Part shown: positions 43,003 to 50,955 of the stretch, piece by piece
Layout of the letters: each line of letters opens with the position of its first letter
Numbering within the stretch: the first letter of the stretch is position 1
From: JAXLXE01 sp046328115
Lineage (GTDB): Bacteria > Chloroflexota > UBA6077 > JACCZL01
Direction of reading: 5' to 3'
Assembly: GCA_046328115.1 (NCBI GenBank)
Contig: JAXLXE010000001.1
Coordinates: forward strand, 2,418,001 to 2,482,000
DNA: 64,000 nt
Translations under genes and position numbers: made by a program
The notes under the pieces: generated by a model
Told to the model about the DNA's origin: nothing
The model's database searches: none
Seen by the model: only the letters and a program-made list of their open reading frames with translations

Positions 43003-43868
43003 CGTCGTTCCGACAACAGCGAGGTGTCCGTGCGGGTCCGCCCCTGCCAGCGCCCCGCGTCAACCGTTGTCAGGAAGTCCAGCACCATCTGGTTGAACAG
43101 GGCTGGCTCCTCGAGGTTCAGGGTGTGGCCGCAGTTCGGGAACACGGCAAGCGCGCAGTTTGGCATGGCGCGCTTGAGGACCAGGCCGGCTTCCAGGCAC
43201 AGGTCGTCCTCGTCGCCGTTGATCACCAGCGTGGGCGTAGTGATCCGTGCCAGGTCAGCCCCCAGATCCACCAGCGGCGTGCGCTTGGCCTGCACACCGC
43301 GCTGGGTCAGCGCTGAGCCAAGGCTGGAGTGCTGCTTGAGCTGCTCCTTGAACTCCTCCCAGCCGTGCGGATCCTTCTGGATGAACCGCGCGCGGGAGGA
43401 GCCGCGCGCGTACTCCTCACCGAACACCTCGGCACCCTCGCGCTCGAACCGCGCGGCCACCTCGCCTACGTCGCGCTGGAAGGTCTCACGGTTGGTGCTG
43501 CCATAACCGGCTCCGGCCACCACGAGGCTCCTGCAGACATCTGGGTGGGACAGTCCCATCTTGAGCGTCACATTTCCGCCCATGGACAGCCCGCAGATGT
43601 GCGCCCTGCCCAGGCCCAACCCCCGGATCAGCGCATGCAGATCCTCGATGTTCTGCTCCTCGGAGTACACGGCGCCATCGGTGGGCACGCTGGACGGTGG
43701 GTATCCGCGCGCGTTGTAGGTGATGACACGGTAGCGACGGCTGAAGAAGCGAACCTGCGGCGCCCAGCTTCGGTAGTCGCCCGCGAACTCATGGACGAAC
43801 ACCAGCGGCGTGCCGCTGCCGGTCTCCTCGTAGTAGAGATCCACTCCGTTGACGGCGATCGTGGGCAT
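42999..43868 (-). CDS. Alpha/beta-fold hydrolase
   Basis: A 289-residue hydrolase: GSGTPLVFVHEFAGD near the start (oxyanion region), nucleophile elbow GLSMGG with Ser near residue 98, an acidic residue in VINGDEDDLC, and His in NCGHTLNLEEP. It resembles 3-oxoadipate enol-lactonase-like carboxylesterases. ATG 43868 follows GGGAGGTGTC. A longer open frame upstream to 44555 covers the LmeA-like gene in another frame and is not coding. Its end overlaps the CoA transferase start. Confidence 0.9.
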   Translation of the reverse strand: MPTIAVNGVDLYYEETGSGTPLVFVHEFAGDYRSWAPQVRFFSRRYRVITYNARGYPPSSVPTDGAVYSEEQNIEDLHALIRGLGLGRAHICGLSMGGNVTLKMGLSHPDVCRSLVVAGAGYGSTNRETFQRDVGEVAARFEREGAEVFGEEYARGSSRARFIQKDPHGWEEFKEQLKQHSSLGSALTQRGVQAKRTPLVDLGADLARITTPTLVINGDEDDLCLEAGLVLKRAMPNCALAVFPNCGHTLNLEEPALFNQMVLDFLTTVDAGRWQGRTRTDTSLLSERR

Positions 43869-43909
43869 GACACCTCCCTGGGTCGGGCGCGGCTCAGACG
43901 AGTCGGCGC

Positions 43910-43915
43910 AGTGTA
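43910..43915 (-). promoter_or_regulatory. -10 box of the hydrolase-CoA transferase operon
   Basis: TACACT on the minus strand, about 41 nt before ATG 43868, leaves room for a short leader with the GGGAGG ribosome site. Confidence 0.3.
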
Positions 43916-43939
43916 CCGGACCATGGATCGTCGGGCGCC

Positions 43940-44518
43940 CTAGCGGCGGCCCACGATCCGGAGCTTCCCGCCCTCGGCCTGGATGGACTCCACGCGCATG
44001 CCAGACGCTTGTGCCTGACTGCTGATTTCGGCCTGTAACGTCCGCTCCACCTGGGTCCGGGCGGCCTCCGGCATAGGGATGCCGGCCACGCGCGCCTCCG
44101 TGATGTTCACCGTGGGCACGCCGCGGCCATCCACGCCTGGCCTTGCAACGACACTGAATGGCCCGGGCAACGGGCCGACCCGCGCGGTCCCCGCGATTGC
44201 GATGGTGCCACCCTGGAACGAGACCGTCAGCGTCTCGACACGCGCATCTCCCGCCGGCGTGTTTGCCACCACCTGGTTGCCCAGCCGCGCGGTGATCTCC
44301 CGCGTCAGCTCGGCCTCGCCCACCTCGATGGTAATCGGCCCGCCGGCCGGTGCAACGGTCACGACAACAGCCGGTCCGGTTGGCGCGGGGCCACGGGTTG
44401 GCGGTGTCGCGGTGGTGGCTGCCGGGGCCGTCCAGAAGATTATGCCGACCGCCGCCGCCACCACTCCCAGCGCCACCAAGAGGAGTAAACAGCCGCAGCC
44501 GATGAGTACTTTCTTCAC
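43940..44518 (-). CDS. LmeA-like (DUF2993-type) membrane-anchored lipid-binding protein
   Basis: A 192-residue protein: TM anchor (LIGCGCLLLLVALGVVAAAVGII), Thr/Pro spacer, then a single domain (about 65-192) with ELTREITARLG, VSFQGGTIAIAGTARV and a C-terminal VESIQAEGGKLRIVGR strand. This resembles the LmeA/DUF2993 family of lipid-binding, BPI/TULIP-like proteins. GTG 44518 is placed 6 nt after a TAGAGT box. The function is inferred only from the resemblance. Confidence 0.65.
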   Translation of the reverse strand: MKKVLIGCGCLLLLVALGVVAAAVGIIFWTAPAATTATPPTRGPAPTGPAVVVTVAPAGGPITIEVGEAELTREITARLGNQVVANTPAGDARVETLTVSFQGGTIAIAGTARVGPLPGPFSVVARPGVDGRGVPTVNITEARVAGIPMPEAARTQVERTLQAEISSQAQASGMRVESIQAEGGKLRIVGRR

Positions 44519-44524
44519 GGTCTG

Positions 44525-44530
44525 ACTCTA
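44525..44530 (-). promoter_or_regulatory. -10 box of the LmeA-like gene
   Basis: TAGAGT on the minus strand ends 6 nt before GTG 44518, again leaderless in layout. Confidence 0.35.
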
Positions 44531-44577
44531 TCGAGCGGGTCCCCGCGCGCGCCACCGTGAGGCCCTAACGGCCCGTG

Positions 44578-44583
44578 TACAAT
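44578..44583 (+). promoter_or_regulatory. -10 box of the aminotransferase gene
   Basis: TACAAT lies 30 nt before ATG 44614. A strong GGGAGG at 44602-44607 sits in the short leader, so this gene is not leaderless although it uses the same -10 sequence. Confidence 0.45.
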
Positions 44584-44613
44584 GCCCACGATGTGACAAT
44601 CGGGAGGACGTTG

Positions 44614-45813
44614 ATGACCGCGACCGCCGCGGACCGATACCAGGCGCTCCTGTCCAGCCGAGCCAAACGAGGCGCCCGCCCCAATCAGAGTCCGCACGGA
44701 CCGCGGTTTGGTTTTGCCAGTGGAAAGCCCGATCCGGGGTCGTTTCCGTACGCGGAGCTGGCTGAGGCCATGTCCGACGTAATGGAGACGGACGGCGCGA
44801 ATTCGCTGACGTACGGTCAGCTCTACGGCTTCGATGGGCTCCGCGAGCTGATCGCCCACAAGTACGAGATCTTCGAGGGGCTGAAGCTTTCCAAGGACAA
44901 CATCATCATCGCGAACGGCTCCGGCGACGCGATTGGCCAGGTGATCCAGACGTTCGTGGATGACGGCGACCCGGTCATCTGCGAGGCGCCAACCTTCTCC
45001 GCCACCATCCAGTCGTTCCGTCGGGTCGCTGCCGACCTCATCGGTATCGAGATGGACGATCAGGGCCTGCGGACGGACCTGGTGGAGCAGAAGCTCAAGG
45101 AGCTCCGAGCGGCCGGCCGGCAGTGCAAGCTGATCTACACCATCGACAATTTTCAGAACCCGGGCGGCCCTACGCTCTCCGAGCCGCGCCGCCGTCACCT
45201 GATCGCCCTGGCCAAGGAGTACAACGTCCCCATCTGTGAGGACGACGCGTACGGCGAGCTTCGGTTCGAGGGCGAGTTCGTCCCGTCGCTCCTGTCCATG
45301 GACGACAGCGGTCTGGTCTGCCGGACTGGCACGCTCTCCAAGATCCTGGGCGCGGGATTCCGCCTGGGCTGGGTGGCTGCCTCGCCCGAGCTTCTGCAGT
45401 ACTTCGCGGGGTTCAACTTCGGCGGAGGCGTGTCACCGCTCACGAGCCGAATCGCCACGACCTACCTGAGCAAGCACATCGAGCCGCACGTGGCCGATCT
45501 CGTGAACATCTACCGCGAGAAGCGCGATGCCATGCTGGATGAGCTCCAGAAGGGCATCGGCGACACGGACGCCGAGTGGAGCAAGCCGGAGGGTGGGTTC
45601 TTCATCTGGGTGAAGCTGCCCACGGGCTGCGATACCAAGAAGTTGACCGAGCTAGCGGCCGCGTCCAGCATCGGCTTCAATATGGGCACGGCGTTCATGC
45701 CCAACGGCGGCGGTGAGCGCCACATCCGCTTGGCCTACAGCTTCGAATCACCCAGCGAGCTTCGAGAGGGCACCCGTCTGCTCTGCCAGGCCATACGGGG
45801 CGCGATGGGCTGA
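44614..45813 (+). CDS. PLP-dependent class I/II aminotransferase (LysN/AAT-like)
   Basis: A 399-residue fold-type I enzyme. Visible: the substrate/PLP segment LTYGQLYGFDGLRELIA, NGSGDAIGQ phosphate site, IDNFQNPGGPTLS, CEDDAYGELRF with the PLP-ring Asp, the Schiff-base Lys in GTLSKILGAGFRLGW (about residue 240), and the substrate-carboxylate Arg in HIRLAYSF. It resembles 2-aminoadipate/alanine-type aminotransferases; the amino donor is unknown. It is followed by a strong terminator. Confidence 0.92.
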   Translation: MTATAADRYQALLSSRAKRGARPNQSPHGPRFGFASGKPDPGSFPYAELAEAMSDVMETDGANSLTYGQLYGFDGLRELIAHKYEIFEGLKLSKDNIIIANGSGDAIGQVIQTFVDDGDPVICEAPTFSATIQSFRRVAADLIGIEMDDQGLRTDLVEQKLKELRAAGRQCKLIYTIDNFQNPGGPTLSEPRRRHLIALAKEYNVPICEDDAYGELRFEGEFVPSLLSMDDSGLVCRTGTLSKILGAGFRLGWVAASPELLQYFAGFNFGGGVSPLTSRIATTYLSKHIEPHVADLVNIYREKRDAMLDELQKGIGDTDAEWSKPEGGFFIWVKLPTGCDTKKLTELAAASSIGFNMGTAFMPNGGGERHIRLAYSFESPSELREGTRLLCQAIRGAMG

Positions 45814-45848
45814 ACGTCCAGGCCGGACGATCAAAGAGTGAGCGTAGA

Positions 45849-45885
45849 GGGGGCTCGCGCTACGCGCGAGCCCCCTTCTTTCTTT
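45849..45885 (+). terminator. Rho-independent terminator of the aminotransferase gene
   Basis: A 12-bp perfect stem (GGGGGCTCGCGC / GCGCGAGCCCCC) with a TAC loop is followed by TTCTTTCTTT, 36 bp after the stop. It is the only classical intrinsic terminator in the window and may also serve the convergent flavin enzyme gene. Confidence 0.92.
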
Positions 45886-45897
45886 GCCTATTCGCTT

Positions 45898-46917
45898 CTA
45901 ATCGCCAGGTGTGGCTGGCAGTCCCATCGCCGAGGCCAGGAGCTCGTACGAGCGGACTCGGTCCTCCCAGCGGTGGCAGATGGTGACAGCAATCACCTCG
46001 TCCACCCCGTACCGCTCCGCCAGCTCGGTCACGCCCGTGCGCACGCGGTCCGGCGTGCCAACGATCGTCCGGCCGCGCGTGTGCTCGATGATCGCGAGCT
46101 CCTGCTGGGTGTACTGGTGGGATTCGGCCTCCTCCACGGATGGGAACGGTGCGCGCTGCCCGGTGTACAGCCTCGCGGTGGCGAGCGAGCGACACTTGCC
46201 CAGGCGCACGGCCCACTCCTCAGTATCCGCGCAGATCACATGGACCGCCACGTTGGCCACGGGCTTGGGCAGCGCCGCCGAGGGTCGGAACGCCTCCGCG
46301 TATGCCCGCACGACCTTGTCTCCCCCGCGATCATTGATGAAGTGGGCGAACGAGAACGCGGTGCCGAAGTGCGCGGCGTAGCTGGCGCTCTCCGCCGTGG
46401 AGCCCAGCAGCCACACGTCTGGCGCGGTGGGGCCCGCCGGCATGGCCCGGATGGCTGAGAATTCATGCTCGCTGGGCACGGTGTCCCGGACGAAGTCGAT
46501 CAGATCCGCCACCTGGTACGGAAACTGCTCGATGCTCCGCGGCGTGCTGCCCGGCTGGAGAGCCCGTGCCGTCAACTGGTCGCTGCCGGGCGCGCGGCCG
46601 ATTCCAAGGTCGATCCGCCCGGGGAACAGCGTCTCCAGTACCCGGAAGTTCTCGGCGACCTTGAACGGGCTGTAGTGGGAGAGCATCACGCCCCCGGAGC
46701 CCACGCGGATTTTGCTGGTTCGGGCCGCCACCTGACCGATCAGGATCTCCGGGCTGGAGCCGGCCAGCGACGGCGTGGAGTGATGCTCAGCCAACCAGTA
46801 GCGGTGGTAGCCGAGCCGTTCGGCAAGTACGGCTAGATCCAGAGTCTCGCGGATGGCATCTGCCGCCGAGCCCCCGCTGCGGATGGGCGACTGGTCCAAC
46901 ACGCTCAGGCGAATCAC
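45898..46917 (-). CDS. LLM-class flavin-dependent oxidoreductase
   Basis: Bacterial-luciferase-like TIM-barrel monooxygenase using FMNH2 (or F420). At 339 residues it has RYWLAEHHSTPSLAGSSPEILIG, GSGGVMLSHYSPFKVAENFRVLETLFPGRIDLGIGRAPGSD and DVWLLGSTAESASYAAHFGTAFSFAHF, which match the MsnO8/alkanal-monooxygenase-like group. The substrate is unknown. It converges with the aminotransferase gene across the terminator. Confidence 0.92.
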   Translation of the reverse strand: MIRLSVLDQSPIRSGGSAADAIRETLDLAVLAERLGYHRYWLAEHHSTPSLAGSSPEILIGQVAARTSKIRVGSGGVMLSHYSPFKVAENFRVLETLFPGRIDLGIGRAPGSDQLTARALQPGSTPRSIEQFPYQVADLIDFVRDTVPSEHEFSAIRAMPAGPTAPDVWLLGSTAESASYAAHFGTAFSFAHFINDRGGDKVVRAYAEAFRPSAALPKPVANVAVHVICADTEEWAVRLGKCRSLATARLYTGQRAPFPSVEEAESHQYTQQELAIIEHTRGRTIVGTPDRVRTGVTELAERYGVDEVIAVTICHRWEDRVRSYELLASAMGLPATPGD

Positions 46918-46950
46918 GCGGGGATTCTACGCCGACATTGGCAGCGCCGG

Positions 46951-46956
46951 TATCAT
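46951..46956 (+). promoter_or_regulatory. -10 box of the aldo/keto reductase gene
   Basis: TATCAT lies 35 nt before GTG 46992, with GGGGAGC between, giving a short ordinary leader. Confidence 0.35.
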
Positions 46957-46991
46957 CGTCGCGCTAACACAGGTCTGGGGAGCATGTACGC

Positions 46992-47924
46992 GTGAAGTAC
47001 ATCACGTTTGGACGAACTGGTTTTGAAGTGTCGCGCATCTCGATGGGGTGCAACCGGCTGGGCGACAAAGGCGCGGATCCGGCGCAGTGGCCGCCGATAG
47101 TCCAGCGCGCGCTCGAGCTGGGCGTCACGTTCTTCGATACGTCCAATCACTACAACGTGGGCCGCAGCGAGATGATCCTGGGCGAGGTGCTGAGCAAGCA
47201 CCCCAAGCGCACGGTGATCGCGACCAAGGTGGGCATGCCCCGCAACTCGGAGGCCACCGAGCCGCGTGATTTCAGCGCCGAGGGCGTCCTGATGGGCGCC
47301 GAGGAGAGCCTGAAGCGGCTGAAGCGCGATCGGATCGACCTGTACATGCTCCACAGTCCTTCGCTGGCCCACCTGGAGGGTGAGACCTGGCCGCGGGCGA
47401 TGGAGCAGCTCAAGCGTGAAGGTAAGATCGCCTCGTTCGGCATCTCGACATCCAACCACGCCAGCGGCATCCGGGCCATCGAGATGGGCGCGGATTTCCT
47501 GCAGCTCGAGTACGACCTGCTGGACCCCTCGGCCGAGGACGAGCTACTCCCGCTAGCGCGGCGCAACAACGTGGGCGTCATGGTCCGCACGCCCCTGGCC
47601 CGTGGGCTGCTCAGCGGCAAGTTCAGGCCCGGCGAGGCTATCTCGCCCGAACAGCAGTGGCGAAGGCCAACGGGCGACCGCCTCCAGCTTCGGCTGGCGC
47701 GGATCGAGCAGCTTCGCTTCCTGGAGCGGCCTGGCCAGAACCTGGCCCAGGCCGCGCTGCGCTGGCTCCTCGTCAATCCGGCGGTGCATTGCCTGATCCC
47801 CGGGGCCCGCACGCTGGAACAGCTCGAGGCAAATATCAGCGCGATCGATGCTGAACTGACGGCGGAGGAGATCGACCGCGTGAAGGAGCTGCACGCGGAG
47901 TGGCGCGCCGAGGGGCGTTGGTAG
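46992..47924 (+). CDS. Aldo/keto reductase
   Basis: NADPH-dependent carbonyl reductase of 310 residues. Catalytic residues are seen in FFDTSNHYNVGRSE (Asp and Tyr), the Lys of VIATKVG and the position of His in LYMLHSP. The coenzyme site at the end reads LIPGARTLEQLEANISAID. GTG 46992 is used because homology starts with KYITFGRTGFEVSR; an out-of-frame ATG precedes it by 8 bp. Substrate unknown. Confidence 0.93.
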   Translation: MKYITFGRTGFEVSRISMGCNRLGDKGADPAQWPPIVQRALELGVTFFDTSNHYNVGRSEMILGEVLSKHPKRTVIATKVGMPRNSEATEPRDFSAEGVLMGAEESLKRLKRDRIDLYMLHSPSLAHLEGETWPRAMEQLKREGKIASFGISTSNHASGIRAIEMGADFLQLEYDLLDPSAEDELLPLARRNNVGVMVRTPLARGLLSGKFRPGEAISPEQQWRRPTGDRLQLRLARIEQLRFLERPGQNLAQAALRWLLVNPAVHCLIPGARTLEQLEANISAIDAELTAEEIDRVKELHAEWRAEGRW

Positions 47925-47940
47925 GGCAGCCGTCGCCGCG

Positions 47941-48348
47941 CTAGAGGACTAGCTCCCGGACGAGCTCGTCCAGCGCAGTTACCGGGTCCGGTCCGAACCC
48001 CTCATGGACCGGTGAGGTCTGGAGGACGGTGCTGCGCGGCGCGGTCAGCCAGTGGAATCGCTCGGCCGGTGGCAGCGCCGCCACCGGCCCGCCCTCCTCG
48101 CTACCCGCCACTACCGCCTCGAGGGCGGCCACGTGCCCGCGGAGTGTCGGCACATCCAGGCTGGCGTCGAGTGCGCGCAGCCGCGGCTCATCAAGAACGA
48201 ACTGTGCGCCCAGGAACCCCCGCTCGCGGCACAGCAGGATCACGCCCACGTTGACGCGCTCACCGCGCTCCACCCGTGGAACGACCTGGACCACCGCGTA
48301 GCTATACCACGCGATGGGTGGCTCGGAGTCCAAGTCGCTCGGGTCCAC
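47941..48348 (-). CDS. DUF3037 family protein, partner of HipA-like kinase
   Basis: About 135 residues with the DUF3037 core IAWYSYAVVQVVPRVERGERVNVGVIL, followed by a helical region ending in LDELVRELVL. DUF3037 genes commonly follow a HipA-family kinase gene; here the two overlap by about 47 bp. The biochemical role is unknown. GTG 48348 is a tentative start (TTG 48333 is possible); neither has a strong ribosome site, in line with coupled translation. Confidence 0.75.
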   Translation of the reverse strand: MDPSDLDSEPPIAWYSYAVVQVVPRVERGERVNVGVILLCRERGFLGAQFVLDEPRLRALDASLDVPTLRGHVAALEAVVAGSEEGGPVAALPPAERFHWLTAPRSTVLQTSPVHEGFGPDPVTALDELVRELVL

Positions 48349-49120
48349 GCTGTCTCGCGGTGATCGCCTCTTGCAGCCAGGCGCGGGGTCCATTGAGGCG
48401 GGCAGTGAGGTAGGCCACATACGCCTCTCGGTGCGCCGTGGCATCCGCAAACTGCTCTGGCTCGTCCAGCCATTCGCCATCTACGTCCGCGACTGCTCCA
48501 GCCAGCACGCTCTCGGTGAGCGACGGGCGCAGCCGCTCATCGGCGGCGGCCAGGTCACCGGCCAGCGGCAGGAGCACGTGGTCTTTGATCTGCGGGAACG
48601 GGCTGTGGACCCGCTGCTCCCAGCCGCTCCACTGATGGTGGAAATAGAGCGCTGCACCGTGGTCGATCAGCCAGATCTGCCCCTGGTGCACCAGGATGTT
48701 GGTGTTCCGCACCGTTCGATCGACATTTGACAGCAGCGCATCGAACCAGACGATGTTGGCTGCCAGATCGGGCGTGACCAGCCGCCTGTCGACGCTGGGA
48801 TCGAAGCCCAGCGCGCCGGAAAGAAAGCCCAGTCCAAAGTTCTCGCCCACGCTCCCGCGCAGGATGTGCTGGATCTCCGGATCCGGCTCCGCCCGACCGA
48901 ACCCCTCGCGTAGCGCCACGATGGCCGGCAGCGGGATTGGCAGCCCCAGTGCCTCGGCGATGCCCGCCGCGATGCACTCTGCCACCAGCGCCTTCACGCC
49001 CTGGCCAGCCGCCCGAAACTTGACCGCGAACGGGCCGGCCTCGGCCGTGTCCACCACGGCTGGCAGGGAGCCGCCCTCCCGAAGCGGCGTGACGTAGCGG
49101 ATGGCCTCAACGCGAAGCAT
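48302..49120 (-). CDS. HipA-family kinase (stand-alone, divergent from hipBST)
   Basis: A 272-residue HipA-like protein lacking the N-subdomain-1 region. Features are FAVKFRAAGQGVKALVAE (nucleotide-binding Lys region), VWFDALLSNVDRTVRNTNIL (catalytic Asp and the N of HxDxxxxN-like loops) and IWLIDHGAALYFHH (the metal-binding D of the D[FH]G position). ATG 49120 lies 49 bp from the first palindrome of the 71-bp array, so its promoter must lie inside the array. The target is unknown. It is distinct from hipT on the other side. Confidence 0.8.
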   Translation of the reverse strand: MLRVEAIRYVTPLREGGSLPAVVDTAEAGPFAVKFRAAGQGVKALVAECIAAGIAEALGLPIPLPAIVALREGFGRAEPDPEIQHILRGSVGENFGLGFLSGALGFDPSVDRRLVTPDLAANIVWFDALLSNVDRTVRNTNILVHQGQIWLIDHGAALYFHHQWSGWEQRVHSPFPQIKDHVLLPLAGDLAAADERLRPSLTESVLAGAVADVDGEWLDEPEQFADATAHREAYVAYLTARLNGPRAWLQEAITARQRGPERLGLRATHRVV

Positions 49121-49169
49121 GGCCGAGAGGATACCGGTTGATCGGCGGGAGATGGACGGATCACATGTC

Positions 49170-49398
49170 GGACCCGATCGGGTCCACGAACCTGGAATTT
49201 GCCGATCCGGCCTTCGAATCCCGGCGCCAGGGGACGCCCTGGACCCGATCGGGTCCAGGGCGCGATTCGTGGCCTCGTCCAGGCGCGCCGGCTCGCGGAT
49301 TGCGGCGGAATGGACCCGATCGGGTACAAATTGGTGATCGCAGCCACGGCGCGGCCGCCGTGGCGTGCGAATCGCGACAACTGGACCCGCTCGGGTCC
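49170..49398. repeat. Four 16-bp palindromes at exact 71-bp spacing: probable HipB operator array
   Basis: GGACCCGATCGGGTCC occurs perfectly at 49170-49185 and 49241-49256. It occurs with one change at 49312-49327 (end GGGTAC) and at 49383-49398 (centre GCTC). Starts differ by 71, 71 and 71 bp. The second copy extends to a 28-bp perfect palindrome (49235-49262). The 55-bp spacers are not repeats of one another. The array fills the gap between the divergent HipA-like kinase gene (49 bp away) and hipB (41 bp away), which is where HipB proteins bind in other species. Nothing else was seen in 49121-49439. Confidence 0.88.
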
Positions 49399-49439
49399 AG
49401 AATGCCCGATTGGAGCCTGCGCCGAGGGCAGGACGAAGC

Positions 49440-49694
49440 ATGAGCGAATCCCAGACGGCCGAGCGGACGGAGTCCATCGGTCAGTTCGTCAGGGCGCACC
49501 GCAAGCTCAACCGGATGACCCAGGTGGAGCTCGCGGAGGCCGCCGGCGTCGGCCTGCGCTTCCTCAAAGAGCTCGAGCATGACAAGCCAACCCTGCGGAT
49601 GGATCGGGTCAACGCCGTGCTGCACCTGTTCGGTAAGCGCCTGGGCCTAGAGGATAGACCTCGCGGCCTCCGGCAGCAGGCACCCCGCGCATGA
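49440..49694 (+). CDS. hipB: HipB-like XRE-family repressor/antitoxin
   Basis: An 84-residue DNA-binding protein with an XRE helix-turn-helix: IGQFVRAHRKLNRMTQVELAEAAGVGLRFLKELEHDKPTLRMD, then LHLFGKRLGLE. In HipBST modules HipB represses the operon together with the other subunits. Its stop overlaps the hipS start (ATGA). ATG 49440 follows GGCAGGA; a longer frame upstream runs through the last palindrome and is not used. The palindromes upstream are its likely operators. Confidence 0.9.
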   Translation: MSESQTAERTESIGQFVRAHRKLNRMTQVELAEAAGVGLRFLKELEHDKPTLRMDRVNAVLHLFGKRLGLEDRPRGLRQQAPRA

Positions 49695-50026
49695 GTGTCA
49701 GACGCGGCATCGTGCGCCTAGACGGGCAGCGCGTCGGCGTCATCGCGGAGACAGACGGCGGCACAGCGTTCACATACGACGACGCCTGGCTCGCCCGACC
49801 TGACGCCCAACCCATCTCACTCACGTTGCCGCTCCAGCACCAACCGTTCGAGACGCCGACCCTTCACCCGTTCTTCGAGAACCTGCTCCCGGAAGGATGG
49901 CTGCTGTCGATAGCCACGTCTCGCCTGAAGATCCCACGCGACGACGGCTTCGGGCTCCTCCTGGCCATGTGCGCTGACTGCGTTGGCGCGGTCGAGATCG
50001 CTATCGACCCGGAGCCCACTGGATGA
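49691..50026 (+). CDS. hipS: HipS: free-standing HipA N-subdomain, antitoxin of HipBST
   Basis: A 111-residue protein equal to the N-terminal subdomain 1 of HipA, here a separate gene: VRLDGQRVGVIAETDGGTAFTYD, SLTLPLQHQPFE, HPFFENLLPEGWLL and the ending VGAVEIAID. In the described E. coli O127 HipBST system the equivalent protein, not HipB, neutralises the kinase. ATGA overlap with hipB and with hipT (its TGA shares bases with the next ATG) makes the three one coupled unit. Confidence 0.88.
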   Translation: MSVRRGIVRLDGQRVGVIAETDGGTAFTYDDAWLARPDAQPISLTLPLQHQPFETPTLHPFFENLLPEGWLLSIATSRLKIPRDDGFGLLLAMCADCVGAVEIAIDPEPTG

Positions 50027-50940
50027 AGAACTGCTTCGTCTGCCTGCGCACAACCGACGACGGCGACTATCACCCGAGCTGCGCGCGGCGACTGTTCCGC
50101 CGGACCACGCCGCCCGGGATCGACGTCGATATTGCGCGTCTCCACGCCCTGGCCAGCGCGATGTCGACCCACACCTCCATATCAGGCACCCAGCGAAAGA
50201 TCTCCCTGGGTTTCGGGCGCGATCGTGCCACGCTGCGCGTGCCAGACATCGGCGGCGAGTACATTCTCAAACCGGAGACGGGCGTGTACCCGGACCTGCC
50301 GGCCAACGAACACGTCACCATGCTGCTCGCGGCGGAGTTTGGGCTGGAGGTACCGGCATCGGGCCTGGTGCGTCTGCTCGACGGCAGCCTCGGTTTCCTG
50401 GTGCGCAGATTCGACCGTCCGGCCGCGGGCGGGAAGCTGCGGCAGGAGGACTTCTGCCAGCTTGCTGGGAAGTACTCAAAGGAGAAGTACGAGGGCACGG
50501 CGGAGCTCTGTGTTGAGCTTGTGGAGCGCTACTCCTCACAGCCCGGTATCGACGCGATTCGCCTCCTCAGGCAGTTCGTGTTCTCCTGGTGGGTCGGCAA
50601 CGGTGACCTGCATTTGAAGAACTTCTCACTGCTAGCGGGCGCCTCGGGTGAGCATAGACTGTCGCCCGCATATGATCTCGTGTCGACGCGCCTGGTCATT
50701 CCGGACGACCGCATGGCATTGCCAGTGCGCACCGTGCAAGACAACATCACGAGACAGGTCTGGGAAGATCTGGCGGGGTACGCCGTGGTCCCGCCGGCCG
50801 CGGCCAGGGGCATCCTGCGCGCACCCTCGCGTCTTCTGGCCAGGGCTACCGCGCTCGTAGAAGCGTCATACCTCCCGACCGAGATGCGCCGGGAGTACCG
50901 CGAATTGCTGACTCAGCGCGCTGCAATGCTCGCTGCCTGA
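50023..50940 (+). CDS. hipT: HipT: serine/threonine kinase toxin of HipBST
   Basis: A 305-residue HipA-core kinase. The N-terminus has a Cys pair motif (CFVCLRTTDDGDYHPSCARRLF) seen in HipT-type proteins. Then come the Ser-containing Gly-rich loop SISGTQRKISL (near residue 53, where HipT proteins autophosphorylate), ATP-site Lys in YILKPET, the catalytic loop VGNGDLHLKNFSL (Asp and Asn) and the metal-binding Asp in SPAYDLVST. Known HipA/HipT kinases inactivate aminoacyl-tRNA synthetases (GltX or TrpS); the target here is not deducible. It ends 15 bp before the convergent dppC-like gene. Confidence 0.9.
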   Translation: MKNCFVCLRTTDDGDYHPSCARRLFRRTTPPGIDVDIARLHALASAMSTHTSISGTQRKISLGFGRDRATLRVPDIGGEYILKPETGVYPDLPANEHVTMLLAAEFGLEVPASGLVRLLDGSLGFLVRRFDRPAAGGKLRQEDFCQLAGKYSKEKYEGTAELCVELVERYSSQPGIDAIRLLRQFVFSWWVGNGDLHLKNFSLLAGASGEHRLSPAYDLVSTRLVIPDDRMALPVRTVQDNITRQVWEDLAGYAVVPPAAARGILRAPSRLLARATALVEASYLPTEMRREYRELLTQRAAMLAA

Positions 50941-50955
50941 CCATTTTGGCTCGTC

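Noticed and set aside
42999..44555. 518-residue hydrolase fusion
   Set aside because: The extra 229 residues are read out of frame through the LmeA-like gene; ATG 43868 has a strong ribosome site.
49170..49398. CRISPR array or terminator hairpins
   Set aside because: Only four short perfect palindromes with 55-bp unrelated spacers and no cas genes; the position between divergent hip genes and the symmetry fit operators better.
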